Source of the DNA: Nymphaea colorata
Taxonomy: Eukaryota > Streptophyta > Magnoliopsida > Nymphaeales > Nymphaeaceae
Reading direction: 5' to 3'
DNA: 64,000 nt
Assembly (NCBI RefSeq): GCF_008831285.2
Contig: NC_045143.1
Span: 4,473,503-4,537,502 of the forward strand
In this document: in pieces, positions 13,646 to 23,739 of the stretch
How the letters are laid out: each line of letters starts with the position of its first letter
Numbering within the stretch: position 1 is the first letter of the stretch
Made by a program: the position numbers and the translations under genes
The notes under the pieces: model-generated
The model's database searches: none
What the model was told of the DNA's origin: nothing
The model's input: the letters and a program-made list of their open reading frames with translations, nothing else

Positions 13646-14955
13646 AGACCCTCATATTGCAGACTTACTTGATGAGAATCATGTTGACCATAGATTTCAA
13701 CAAAATCAGACAACAGAGATTGAATTGCAATAGATAAGTCAAATTCATTTTCTTTCAGATACCGTCAAAGGAGAATTTGCTTGAGATCTTTGGCCTAGAT
13801 CGTTCTCATTAAAGGACTAGATTTTCAAGTCTTTAGAATGTGAACATTATTAAACGTAGGTTCTTAGGTACACTAATGCTTAGAATTCAGTCTGACTCAC
13901 AAAAAAATCGCGTACCAGGTAATTTTGTGAAAATTGGACGAATGGTTGTCTTTATGAACTTTAGAAATTTCTTCTTGTATAATCATAAAAACTAAAATTC
14001 TGCCAACAAATACTGTGTATATATAATATATAGTATAAAATATAAGTAGGTTTTGTGGCCCTGCTAAAAGTAAGTTTTACATATATCACACATGTGCCCC
14101 CTAGCGGCTTTCTGGCTCCCCCGTGTATGTGGGTGTAACATGAATATTTGGCCACGTTGAATCTCACCATGAATCTTCAAACGCGACTTACTGATGATAT
14201 CGTGCCCAGAGGCAGCCGGCGTCACGATAACTCTAAAAAATTTGGACGAAGAAAATTCAGCTTTTATTTTTCATCTTCATCTCTTTGAGTTTGTAGCATT
14301 CTCCTTCCCTTTTTTTTTTTTTCTGCAGTGTAAGTTTACAGCCAAAACTCCCGGAAACAACCGTAGATTCTAAAGGAAAGATCAGAAGAGACCAATGGTG
14401 GACTTGGACTGTGGGTACCTTTTTAATGGCGAAGGCCATGTGCTTGGCGCTGAACTTCTCCAGGCTATCGTATGCTCGCCTCGCGCACCGGAAGGCATGA
14501 GCCTGCATGAACGCCGGCATGTCCACCGCCCTCACCTTCGCGTTCGCGAAGGCAGCCACCGACCCCGCATGCATTTCCACTTCCGACACCGACTTCCTCC
14601 TCGGATCCATATCCACTCCGGTCAGGTCCTCCTGCTGACCCAAGTTCCCGGCCAGCACTCTCGACCCCACAATCCATTCCACTTCCGACGCCGATTTCCT
14701 CCTCTGATCCATCTCCACAACGGTCTGATCTTCTTCCTGACTCAATTTTGCAGCTAGCGTTCTCTCACTGGCCGGGACCAAGCTTCTAAGGACCTTCGAT
14801 TGCCTCTTTGGCTTCTCCAGTGGCTCGGCCTTGCGTCCCTCTACGACCACCTTGGTCATGCTCGCTAGGCGCCTCCCGGCCTTCCTCACCATGAGCTCGG
14901 CTGCTCCTTTCACTGGTTTTATCCGATCCGCTCTGGTTGGTGCTTGAGTTTCCAT
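12979..14955 (-). CDS. Dynein light chain (LC8/DYNLL-type) protein with long N-terminal extension
   Basis: Two exons on the minus strand: 14955-14419 and 13134-12979, split by a 1.28-kb GT-AG intron in phase 0. The product is about 230 aa. The last 90 residues are the dynein light chain type 1 fold: [19 protein letters not shown] from exon 1, continuing in exon 2 with [20 protein letters not shown] and a final strand ending [15 protein letters not shown]8 proteins are small dimeric hubs that bind short linear motifs. Flowering plants lack axonemal dynein, so this is probably a non-dynein adaptor. The first 140 residues are basic and probably disordered, and contain two copies of a 34-residue unit (from residues 71 and 105), each with an RRKS site followed by SEVE. 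An in-frame ATG six codons upstream (14973) is an alternative start. Exon 2 was found by its conserved WHCIVG motif. Confidence 0.88.
13594..13638. repeat. (TA)n microsatellite in the dynein light chain intron
   Basis: An uninterrupted TA run of about 45 bases within the single intron of the dynein light chain gene. Confidence 0.95.
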
Positions 14956-14973
14956 TGGATCTCCTCGGAGCAA

Positions 14974-17900
14974 GTGATTCTCCTTCAGATTTGATGAACA
15001 AGAAAGAGAGGGGAGGAGGGCGAGGGGAGAAAATTGAGATTGGGTTGTTCATGACGGAGGATTATTATAATGCTGGACTGAATCATTGATGAGAGCCAGG
15101 TAAATTAATATATTATAGACCAATAGGGACCATGTGGCTTCTGAATCCCAAAAAAAAAAAAAGACGAGAAAAGTTAGGCTATGATTTGATTTATTTTAAT
15201 TTGCTCTGTTCTTGGCAGCAACTAGACTAATAAGTGCCCTATAAAGAAAATTAGAAAAAAAACTAAGACAAAATAAATAAAATACTAGATTTGAACTCAG
15301 GATGAGCCATCTATTTATAGTGTTCACGCTTTGTGAGGTTGGAGAAAACACAATCAAGTGGATCTTTGAACAGGGAGATTCATCAGCCGAAGCTTTTATC
15401 TTTCAGTGTGTATCGGGATGGTCTCCCTATTATGCTTTAATTTATGCATCAGTAATCTCACTTTTACATCACAATCACTTTTACATCACAAAAAAGTTAA
15501 GTGTACATTTGTAAATGTTGAACTGAAATTCGCTATTTGCTTTAACATGAAGTGTCATTTTCTAATTTCTCTTTCAAATTTTATACGGTTTCTATGAATT
15601 TTTCATTGGCATGCTACTTAGAAACTGTTTGAAAACACGAGTAACATACAGATCTCGTTCCATAAATCTATTCCAAAAAAAATGTGATTAATTCATGGAA
15701 CAATTGTAACCACTTTTTGAATGACAGATTAATGAGAAAATATAAGACAGATTCATGGGGCATGTCAAACAGCTTCTAAGGGGACTGATCAGTACAGTTC
15801 AATGTTCAGTAAATTTGCTCTAATCTTTGGACAAATTCATGAAACAAGATTTTTCAAAAAATACAGTACTTCCATTACCAAATTGCTCGGAAGAGGAGGA
15901 GGCTTGAATTGAATCTGAGGGTCCGCACAACTCAATCCAGACAAATATTACCACTTCGGGTTCTCTCATGTCGTATTTGTTTGTAGTCCCAACTTGCGTG
16001 CTCCTATTCTCACGCCGTGTCTTGTCTTTGGAAAAAGACCACGGCATGGCCGGCAATACGCGAGAAACACTCTTAGCCATGAATTGGGAAGGTCAAGTGG
16101 CATTACCAGCAGCCCTTGATCATTAGAGATGATTGAAACGCTTGTGGTGTTAGCATCAGGAGAGGTCCCTCTGCGTATGGCTAGGGCGACAGATTGCCAT
16201 TTTCTAGATGGAAGCTAAGCTGTAGGTAGTTGGTGTCAATCCAATTCTACATCTAGTTATGGTAGCACATATGTAGACCAAGCTTGCTTTTTATTTGTTT
16301 TTCTGGGCCGACAAAATTTGATGCATTTTCATTCATCAAACTTTTGCACCCTCATGCATGATCCGTATATTGGTTGTTTAAACAATATCAATATACGGTC
16401 ATTAATGAAGCAAGGCTACATATTGAATTATTGGTATGACTGAACAGCCTATACTTTTTCTCATCTCCCAGCCAAGCGCGTTTAGGCAAGCTAGCAACTA
16501 GGATCCCCCTAACTTTTCATGTTTTATTCTTGAAATCTACTCCATCTCATCTCATGCAATTGAATATAGGGGGTCAAAAATTGAATGATGATTCTAGCTT
16601 TTTAGAGTTACTCAACCATCTAATATGTACCATATGATCTAATATGATAGATGGTTATGAAAAAAAAAAGTTTCAAATTTTGTTTGATAGATTAATTGAT
16701 TACCAGTTGATCAATCCAAGTATTTGTTGCTGCTTGTAATCTTGTGAAGGTTTCAAATTTTGTTTTCCTTCTCTTTTTATTTCTAAAAAATTATTTGCTC
16801 TAAGAAGAAATTCGGGCAACAGTAATGTGGATTTTACTGTATAATGTGAATAAAAATCCCTCTTCCACAGGTTTTTGTTTCAGGAACGTAATTTTCAGAT
16901 GAAAGTTGCTGAAACAAAATATCTGAGAACTGAGCTTGTTGACTTCCTCGGGTAGACTTGGAACAAAAAAAAAAAAAAGTTGAAAAAAAATACCAAACAA
17001 AAAACCAACCTATGAGTCTCTGTCTCAGCGAGATAAATTCAAAAGCCAACACCGCAACCATTTTTCTAACTCAAATTCCCTCGCCCCAACCAAAGCCTCC
17101 TAAATCTTTCATCCTTTCTCGCTCAAACTCTCAAACTAAGTTAAAACCACAAAGGAAAAAGGAAAGGATGGGAAGTGCCCGACAATGGCTGCAAGGCAGG
17201 AGTGGAGATGGATGGTATCTACAAGCATGAAAGGAAAACAGCAGGGAGGCGGTGAAAATGTTGGTCTATAGAGTTGGGCAACTTGAAGAATGCAGCAGCC
17301 GGCGAGCAGGAGGCACCCACCGGCAGAGGCAGGCAATCGAAGGCGAGGCTCGTGCGACGGGGTGGGGGAGGAGGGAGCCCCTACTGCTGTGTTGCCTGCT
17401 GCAAAGGTCAAAAGGGGAGAAAGGTCTGCGCTCTCGCCCTTGAGAGTGCGGACTTTTATCTTGTGCGTGATCGGCCGGTGATAAAAATCCCATTTCACAG
17501 ACAAAAATTTGCCTTCTACAGTAAAATTCGAGGCTACTTCCAGCAGCAATTTTTCAAGTCCTTGGAACTAGTTGCTACAGCTAGCTGCTCTTATCCCCCT
17601 TTGTATTTCATTCTATCAACAGAGTGAATGGTAATGTTATGGTCAGCGGCTTGAGTGCTTGAAGTTTGTAATTTTTTCTACTTAAATACAAATCTGTTTT
17701 TCCAGAATCTGAGAAATTTACTCTGACTGAATGTCCGGGTCATATGCTGTGACAGAAGTCGGGTTGACTAAGTTACTTGTCTTCCTCCTATTCAATTGTT
17801 TATGTTGAGTAAGTTGAAGGACAATTGGGTGGAAAATGAGACGACCTATAACTATAGCAGAAGGCTGCCACTGCCAACACTATTGCTTGTTTGGTGAGAC

Positions 17901-19590
17901 GAGTTTGTTGGGAAATGAAAAATGTAAGAAATTATTTGGTCCTAAAAGTTGAACCAAATTCATAGGACATTGGAACATATCTTACATGAATATACTCCCA
18001 ATCTTTGATGTAGATTCATGAAATAATAAAATTCACTATGTAGTAGTTCGAATCAAGAGACTGAACTCGTTCAATCAATTAGAATGTCAACGAAGCACTA
18101 GGAAAGGAATAGTGGAGCAGTTGATGATGGGTTTAGCTCAGGAGCCCACACAGAGTTCAAAGAATTTATTTCTAGGAGTTCTTTACAAGACTGTTCAGGT
18201 AAACATCATTTATTTAGCATGGAATTTATTGTTCATTGCTTGTGATTTCAGTTCATTTCATTTCCGAAACGGGAGGTGCGCATTTTGTTCATCCCTTATT
18301 TCCGCTTTGCCGGCTTGTTGAAAGCTGAATTCAATGCGAAGACATGTCTAGATGCATGCGAAGAAATGTCTCGCTGATCCGACGGTTCTCTTTTGAGATG
18401 GCCATTGGATCCATCGATTAGGATTCCTGTCAGGATGAACAAGCGGACCCTGTGTCTGTACCAATACACACCCCCGGTTTATTTATCAAAAACATATGTG
18501 TTGCTCTTTGATTATATGATATTAAAAGACACCTCTTTCTTTAATAGCAACACTCTTAAGAGAAGAAGCTATAACATTTATGAATTTCTGTGGCTTTCAC
18601 CACAACGCACGATTAGCAAATCTATCTTATTAGACGAGGAGTTTCAATTCTAGTTCACCGCATTACTACCGGTTGTCATCAGATACACTCACTCTTCTTC
18701 GATGCTCAGAATTAGATGAAAGCATCATTTTCTCATTATAGAAATTCTGTGCATCTTAATCATCGGAGATCAAACCCCCAAATAAATTATAAACGACTAA
18801 ATAATTGTAGAAATTATCCAAAAGTATTTCATTCATAGCAATGACGAAACAAAAGCCATTAGCAGAAACATAAATGCACTCTTTCAAAACTACATATTTG
18901 AAACGAGAGCTAATTTCAATCAAACCGGACATATTTGACTTACGAATCATGCAAGAAGCCACCTTTTTATGTTCCACTTCTTCAAGCAGCATAGAGTCAT
19001 CGGGAAGTCCCACGGGAGAGAGTGATGACTGGCTCGCAGATGCTATCAAGCGAAGGGAAACAGATCGGAGGACAGTAATAAAAGATGCTCAAGTACAATC
19101 TGAGCAACTCTTTTTGTCAAAATATTGCAACTCGGACTTTTAATTTAAGACACAATTGACTTGTTCTTCAGAAGTTGTGTAAGACGGCGAATTCATGTAC
19201 ATAATACACCCATTTTTAAGACAGCTAAATGTCATTTCCTCAATAGAGAAAACAGATTAACAACCATCCAACGCTTGATTGCAATGGTTTCTTGCCCATA
19301 ATGTGAAGAAATACAACAAAAGGAAATTTGAAAAGAAATTTTGATAAAAAATCAGATTTGCATCTTCAGAGTGAGAAGAGCCACATGAAACACAAGAAAC
19401 AGGTGGTCATTAATGTCTATGCAATACCCATCACGAGTTCCCATTGCGATGAGGTGAGAAATAGCTTTTGAACTGAACGCGAATTTTGTTATGCCGAGAC
19501 CCATCACAAAAAACACAGGAGAGGGCAAAAACAACCTGTAAAACAAAAAAAAACAGAAACAATTTCATAAATGATGCAAAATGGCCTCAG
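14974..19590. other. Intergenic region between the dynein light chain gene and the snoRNA cluster
   Basis: No supported gene. A MITE-like element lies at 15617-15780. A short inverted repeat (CCGTATATTG with CAATATACGG) lies near 16361-16396. A GC-richer patch at about 17160-17460 has overlapping short frames on both strands with no recognised similarity. The open frame at 18874-19143 (+) has a Ser-rich stretch and an acidic/basic tail but matches no family known to me. Confidence 0.45.
15617..15780. mobile_element. MITE-like element with CTTAGAA...CTGTTTGA termini
   Basis: About 164 bp bounded by imperfect inverted repeats of roughly 17 bp: CTTAGAAACTGTTTGA on the left and TCAAACAGCTTCTAAG on the right. 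The interior is AT-rich and contains CAGATTCATGG. A relative with similar ends and the same internal word lies at 56043-56210. No clear target duplication could be read, so the superfamily is left open. Confidence 0.55.
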
Positions 19591-19623
19591 AATTGCAGAA
19601 TTACATCAAGACTCTACAGCCTT

Positions 19624-19665
19624 TCAGTCCCGAAAGATGGTGTAATTTTTTAAAAGCTTCATCCC
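19624..19665 (-). ncRNA. Orphan rRNA guide with D box (degenerate C/D snoRNA candidate)
   Basis: The minus strand reads CACCATCTTTCGGGA followed directly by a D box CTGA (19627-19624). The first 13 bases are identical to the guide of the U18-like snoRNA at 21277-21365. No good C box or closing stem was found: GGGATGAAG near 19660 is only a weak C box and would give too short an RNA. It is either a decayed snoRNA copy at the downstream end of the cluster or one whose 5' half I cannot recognise. Confidence 0.3.
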
Positions 19666-19793
19666 TGGCCAGATCAACGACTAACATTGAAAAAAAAAAC
19701 AACAGAAAAATAGAAAGAAGCTAAATAAGAAAAAACAGAGGCATTCACGTTAGAAAATTTAAGATAACACAAAAATCTAATGACATACATAAT

Positions 19794-20006
19794 ATATGTC
19801 TCATGGCCAATCCCAGGAAGTAATGGCAGTGACACTGCTACTCAAGGCGATGGAATATGAGACCACTGAAGGAAGCACACAGCAATTAAGCTGAAGAGTG
19901 CCCATCAGTTTACTCGGAGACGTTGGCATAGGAATATGCAAGTATCATGAACTTACTCCACATATGCCAGGGAGTTCTCCTGCCAGAAGAATCAGCCCCC
20001 GTCTCA
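19794..20006 (-). ncRNA. U17/snR30-like H/ACA snoRNA, copy 1
   Basis: Minus-strand RNA of about 210 nt with three predicted stems. The 5' stem is closed by GAGACG/CGTCTC (20005 and 19917 ends). A small middle hairpin (GCAC/GTGC with CAGC/GCTG) follows. The 3' hairpin is closed by TCTC/GAGA (19862-19799) and followed at once by an ACA box (19799-19797). Just above the 3' closing stem the 5' strand reads ATATTCC (19858-19852) and the 3' strand GGCCAT (19808-19803). In U17/snR30 the m1 (AUAUUCCUA) and m2 (AAACCAU) elements sit at exactly these places. The m2 change from AACCA to GGCCA fits plant 18S, where I recall UUGGCC in place of yeast UUGGUU. U17/snR30 is needed for early cleavage of 18S precursor rather than pseudouridylation. 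The H box is not convincing here. Confidence 0.62.
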
Positions 20007-20192
20007 ATAATAGAAGTAAACGTTAAAAAAAGGACTTTGGGGACAAAACATACCACCGAGTGTAACAAACAAGTCTGGAACGTAATATGTTGTCTCTAAA
20101 AACAGGCGACAAGTACATAAAATCAACAGATTTAAAAGAACCTTTACTTAAAACAAATCATATGCTAAATGACTAAGGGATCTGACAAGAAA

Positions 20193-20425
20193 AAATGTAT
20201 ATCTCATGGCCAATCCCAGAAAGTAATGGCGGTGACACCGCTACTCAAGGCGATGGAATATGAGACATCTCATGAACAGAGGCAGCATCAACAGATTTCT
20301 CAGCGTCACTGTCGTTGATATTCACAAGTTTGATATGTGACGTTAACAAAGGAATTTACAAGCATTATCAGTTTGCTCCAAATGTTAAAGCGACCCTTCG
20401 CCAGAAGATTCGCCCCCGTCACATA
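20193..20425 (-). ncRNA. U17/snR30-like H/ACA snoRNA, copy 2
   Basis: Second copy of the RNA at 19794-20006, about 400 bp away in the same orientation. The 3' hairpin (20265-20202) has the same length and identical internal-loop sequences (ATATTCC at 20261-20255, GGCCAT at 20211-20206), but its upper stem reads GCGGTG/CACCGC where copy 1 has GCAGTG/CACTGC. The 5' stem is closed by TGTGACG/CGTCACA instead of GAGACG/CGTCTC, and an inner stem is AGCA/TGCT instead of AGTA/TACT. These are paired changes that preserve base pairing, so structure is under selection. ACA lies at 20198-20196. An H box of the form ATATCA follows the 5' stem. Confidence 0.62.
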
Positions 20426-20742
20426 TTTTCGGATGCCAAATGAACAAACCCAATAAGATTCACAAGAAACGGATGAAGAATCGTTAACTACAAGAAAGCC
20501 ATCCATCAAAAGGAATGGTGACAAGAGAAAGTAATCTACCTATGAATGCCCGATTTGAGAGGCAGCTCACAAAATATACTGATGTTGAAAACACAAGGGA
20601 AAATGTTGAAAAATAGTTTGCGAATTTGAATTTCCTTTTTTGTTGCACTACTTCAGACTCAGTATTGAATGAACGGCGAAACACCCCGTCCATGTCTCAA
20701 TTAGAGAACACGAAGGATTACGAAGAATGACCCATCCATAAA

Positions 20743-20884
20743 ACATGTAGACAGGGGGAAAGTAACAGAAAACAGACATTAGCATGTAATCTGTGTCGCA
20801 TAAGCCTGTCAAATCCATCTCTGCCTGTTTTACGAGATGCCACGCTACCATGTACCAGTCGAGGCATCAGATACCTCAGGCACA
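20743..20884 (-). ncRNA. H/ACA snoRNA predicted to guide an 18S rRNA pseudouridine
   Basis: A minus-strand RNA of about 142 nt with the standard two-hairpin form. The 5' hairpin (20882-20822) is closed by TGCCTG/CAGGCA and has an upper stem GATGCC/GGCATC. The hinge carries AGAGAT, one base off the ANANNA box. The 3' hairpin (20810-20750) is closed by GACAGG/CCTGTC, and ACA follows one base later (20748-20746). The 5' pocket strands are GGTATCT and TCGT. Together they pair with ACGA and AGAUACC on either side of UC in the conserved 18S sequence ACGAUCAGAUACC, placing the target uridine directly below the upper stem. Yeast snR31 modifies the equivalent region as I recall. The 3' hairpin has no obvious guide pocket. 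Confidence 0.72.
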
Positions 20885-21276
20885 ACGTGAAGAGCAAGTG
20901 GAAACATTCACTGTAAGAAACATAAAAAAATGAAAACAATATGAAATCAAGGAAAAAATGACACAGACGAGTTGAAGCGCTCAACCGACAAAAACTGCAC
21001 ATTGATGAAATCAAGCAACCTAATTTTTTAACATAAAATTCATCTTCACGAAAGAATGCCACCCATATTTTTCAACATGATGGATGTTCACGTATCACAA
21101 GAAATAAGAGTGCACGCACATGGAACTTTCGGTTCCAAAAGATTGCTTGGTAAAAAAGTGTAGCGCAAGGTATGAAATATGAAGAAGCAAGAGAAAATTT
21201 AAGGCAAAAGGTTCGACCATGATCTAAACACTAGAAAAGAAAAACCAGGGTCGGATCTAGAAAAACAAGACAATTC

Positions 21277-21365
21277 GTGCAACCTCAGCCGAAAGATGGT
21301 GATTATTTAGTTACTAATCACAGTCACGCTCAGTAACGTGGAATAGCATTCATCATAGATTGCAC
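21277..21365 (-). ncRNA. U18-like C/D box snoRNA targeting 25S rRNA
   Basis: An 89-nt minus-strand RNA closed by the stem GTGCAA/TTGCAC. It has a C box ATGATGA (21355-21349), an internal D' box CTGA (21333-21330) and a terminal D box CTGA (21288-21285). The 13 bases before the D box, CACCATCTTTCGG, are complementary to the conserved 25S/28S sequence CCGAAAGAUGGUG. The fifth base from the D box would direct 2'-O-methylation of the second A in CCGAAAG, the site assigned to U18 in yeast and human as I recall. The D' guide has no target I recognise. Confidence 0.82.
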
Positions 21366-21390
21366 CGATAACAAAAACATAAACGCAATG

Positions 21391-22123
21391 AAAGACTTTC
21401 CAGTTCACAGATAATGCCCAAAAAGTTTGGGTCTTCCCGATTCAACCTAGCTTTAGACAAAGCAGGTGGATCAAGGCTTGACCCTGCCCATTACCACACA
21501 ACGAAAAAAAAGGAAAAGTAAGAAGAGTGACAGATAGGGGAATCAGATGGTAGTGCATGTTAAAGATTCATCATTCGAATGCAGACTTATTTTGGGTTAT
21601 TTCATCATCATATTGCCCCCAATACAATAATCGAAATGCAAAACGGAAAAATACTAAGACTAAATAAAACTTCTCAAATCCGGAAAACACTCAACGACGC
21701 ACAAAGAGAAGACCACCGGATAAAGAGAGAGTGTGAGAGTGATCAGATGCAAATGTCGTTCACCATGGGCGCCATAAAGGACGCAAGTAAGACTGGGGCG
21801 ACAAGTAGAATCATCACCTTCAACTCCCACCAATCTGTTTAGCAAAGAGCGAAGGGAAGGAGAGAGGAAGGGATTTGGGGTGAGGGAAGAGGAAAAGGAG
21901 AAACGAGTATGGGAAGAGTCTGCGACTGCAAGCGGCGGCACCCCTTCGACCCATAAATAGGGTTTAGGGTTTCGGGGTTTTAGGCTGGAGGGGCAGTTTG
22001 CCGCGGCATATGCAAACGGGTGGACGGGTCCCAAATCATGCTCCTGCCAGATCCGAACTTAAAACTAAATCGGATCCCTAAAAACATGCCCAAAATAATT
22101 CGTCGACGGCAAAGAAACGGGTG
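21391..22123. repeat. Tandem segmental duplication, copy 1 (snoRNA promoter region)
   Basis: This segment is repeated in direct orientation at about 23740-24388 with scattered substitutions and small deletions. It contains the telo-box promoter and the first part of the presumed transcript. Shared landmarks are AAAAAGTTTGGGTCTTCCCG, the CACCATGGGCGCC region and the telo-box. The duplicated part stops short of the U18-like RNA, so only this copy is attached to the snoRNA genes. Confidence 0.88.
21953..21972 (-). promoter_or_regulatory. Telo-box and TATA-like promoter of the snoRNA cluster
   Basis: On the minus strand AAACCCTAAACCCTA (21972-21958) runs into TATTTAT (21959-21953). Telo-boxes (AAACCCTA) near the start site are characteristic of plant snoRNA, ribosomal protein and other translation-related genes. 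All the snoRNAs lie downstream in this reading direction, the nearest about 600 bp away, which fits one polycistronic RNA polymerase II transcript. The transcription start is inferred. Confidence 0.6.
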
Positions 22124-23316
22124 TAGTTAATGAGTACCGAATATCCAATCTTTTGGGTGAGAATAGGATCTAAGTGGATCGCATCAGATTTGGTATGAAA
22201 ACCCAACATTGATCAAATTGAAAATCTAATGTTAAATTTTCTCATCAAACACAAACAAATCTATTCAAATTCTAATCTAATATGGAAACTATATTTCAAC
22301 CACTGAACAATATACGTGAAAAAAGGGCGAAGTTGTAGGGGTGGATACAAGCGACCCACTTTCATTTTGCAATAGGGTGATATCGATCTGCTCTGGGTAG
22401 TGGGTATTTTTTGACAAAACTTTGATTTGTAATCCAGATTTGTATAAACTTATTGTCTGGATCTGGACTTTCGTGATTGAAAGTGGGAGCATATAAGGGT
22501 TGGAACTCAGATCTGTGGAAGACCTGTCCAGATTAATTGGGTTGAGTCAGAGAGCATCTAGGGTTTGTATCACCAAGGTGAAATGGAGTGCAAATGTAAA
22601 CCGGTTCATGCAACGCATTTTGGACCAGTTCCTGTTTCATTTAATATGTACTGCCCATTTACAAACCAAAAAAGAAACCCTAAATATCATTATTTTTTCA
22701 GTGGTATCCTCTTTTCAGCGGCAGCCCCTTCTTCTTTTTCCGGCGCCTTGCTTTGTATTGTAATGACTATTGATCATTATTGTTAGGTTTTTCAGTGTAA
22801 CGACCGCAAGTCTGCAACTCTGTTTTCTTATTCGCAGCATGTTTTTCGTTGTGAATACGTGTGATGTTCATGTATCGATGAAACTACTAGTCTTTCAAAC
22901 TGTGATGCATCGTTTCTATGAGGCTATTAGTAGTGTCTGAACCCTGTTTTTTGTTCCTGTTTGCTTGCAGTGTGTTACTGATGTCCCAATAAAATTGCAA
23001 AAAGGTAAAGCAACTTGGACTCCAAATCCTGGATCTTGTTTCTCCGATGGGAAAGTTATCCAACTTAGGGTAAACGTAAAGAAGTCCTTCCTTCCAGCAC
23101 TCAAAACACTCCTTTAATCAGCTGCCGTTCAAAGAAAGCGTAAAAGCAATGTCAGCAACAATTTTTGTGGCTGATTTAAGAGTACCACTTATAGATTTCT
23201 AATTAAAGATGTCTTATAAATATTTATTTTCTTTTTTTAGAGATATTTTTTATTGTTTTCTATGAATATCTTCACCGATTAGCAACCTCACCTAAAAATA
23301 AATCTAAATAGAATAT

Positions 23317-23594
23317 AACGAAATCAATAGTATTATAAAATATGATGATGTTATTTGATTGTTGTACATTATTTTTGTCTTTTTACTTACTCTCGTTACT
23401 TTTATTTAAATTTGTCCCTATTTAATGTGTAGCCACATAAGTAATTTAAATAAATTATGTTAGTTGTTACTTATGTGGCTATACATTAAATAGGGACAAA
23501 TTTAAATAAAAGTAACGAGAGGAAGTAAGAGGATAAAAATAATGTACAACAATCAAATAAAATCATCATATTTTATAATATTATTAATTTCGTT
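23317..23594. mobile_element. Long inverted-repeat (foldback) element, 278 bp
   Basis: Two arms of about 125 bp, 23317-23441 and 23471-23594, are inverted copies with only a few mismatches and are separated by a short AT-rich spacer. The outer ends read AACGAAAT and ATTTCGTT. A transcript would fold into one long hairpin. The form suits a foldback MITE; no target duplication was clear, and nothing is encoded. Confidence 0.88.
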
Positions 23595-23739
23595 CAAGTA
23601 AATAATTCAAATCTCGTTATTCACTTTTGAACAATGTAAATAATCAAAATAATATTTAGCATTGAATATGTTCATTTGCATTAGAATAACACCGGCAATT
23701 GAATGTATGGTGGATCGAGCTCTTATTATTCACAATAAA

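Noticed and set aside
14395-14757. 120-codon open frame on the plus strand
   Set aside because: Antisense shadow of dynein light chain exon 1; its apparent repeats are the reverse of the 34-residue repeats there.
18874-19143. 89-codon open frame with a Ser-rich stretch and charged tail
   Set aside because: No family recognised, no flanking exons found and antisense frames equally open; left unannotated.
21543-21610. Second possible C/D snoRNA (minus strand) with TGATGATGA and CTGA
   Set aside because: The boxes are not kept in the duplicate (they read ATGACGA and CCGA) and the guide matches no rRNA I recognise. Too weak to call.
21741-21822. Possible C/D snoRNA just downstream of the promoter (minus strand), with TGATGA and CTGA
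   Set aside because: Present in both duplicates, but the region before the D box differs between them, no closing stem forms outside the boxes, and no good rRNA match was seen.
21958-21972. AAACCCTAAACCCTA as a telomerase RNA template or interstitial telomere
   Set aside because: Only two repeat units, placed directly at a TATA-like motif and repeated at the duplicate promoter. A promoter telo-box explains it better; no telomerase RNA features were seen.
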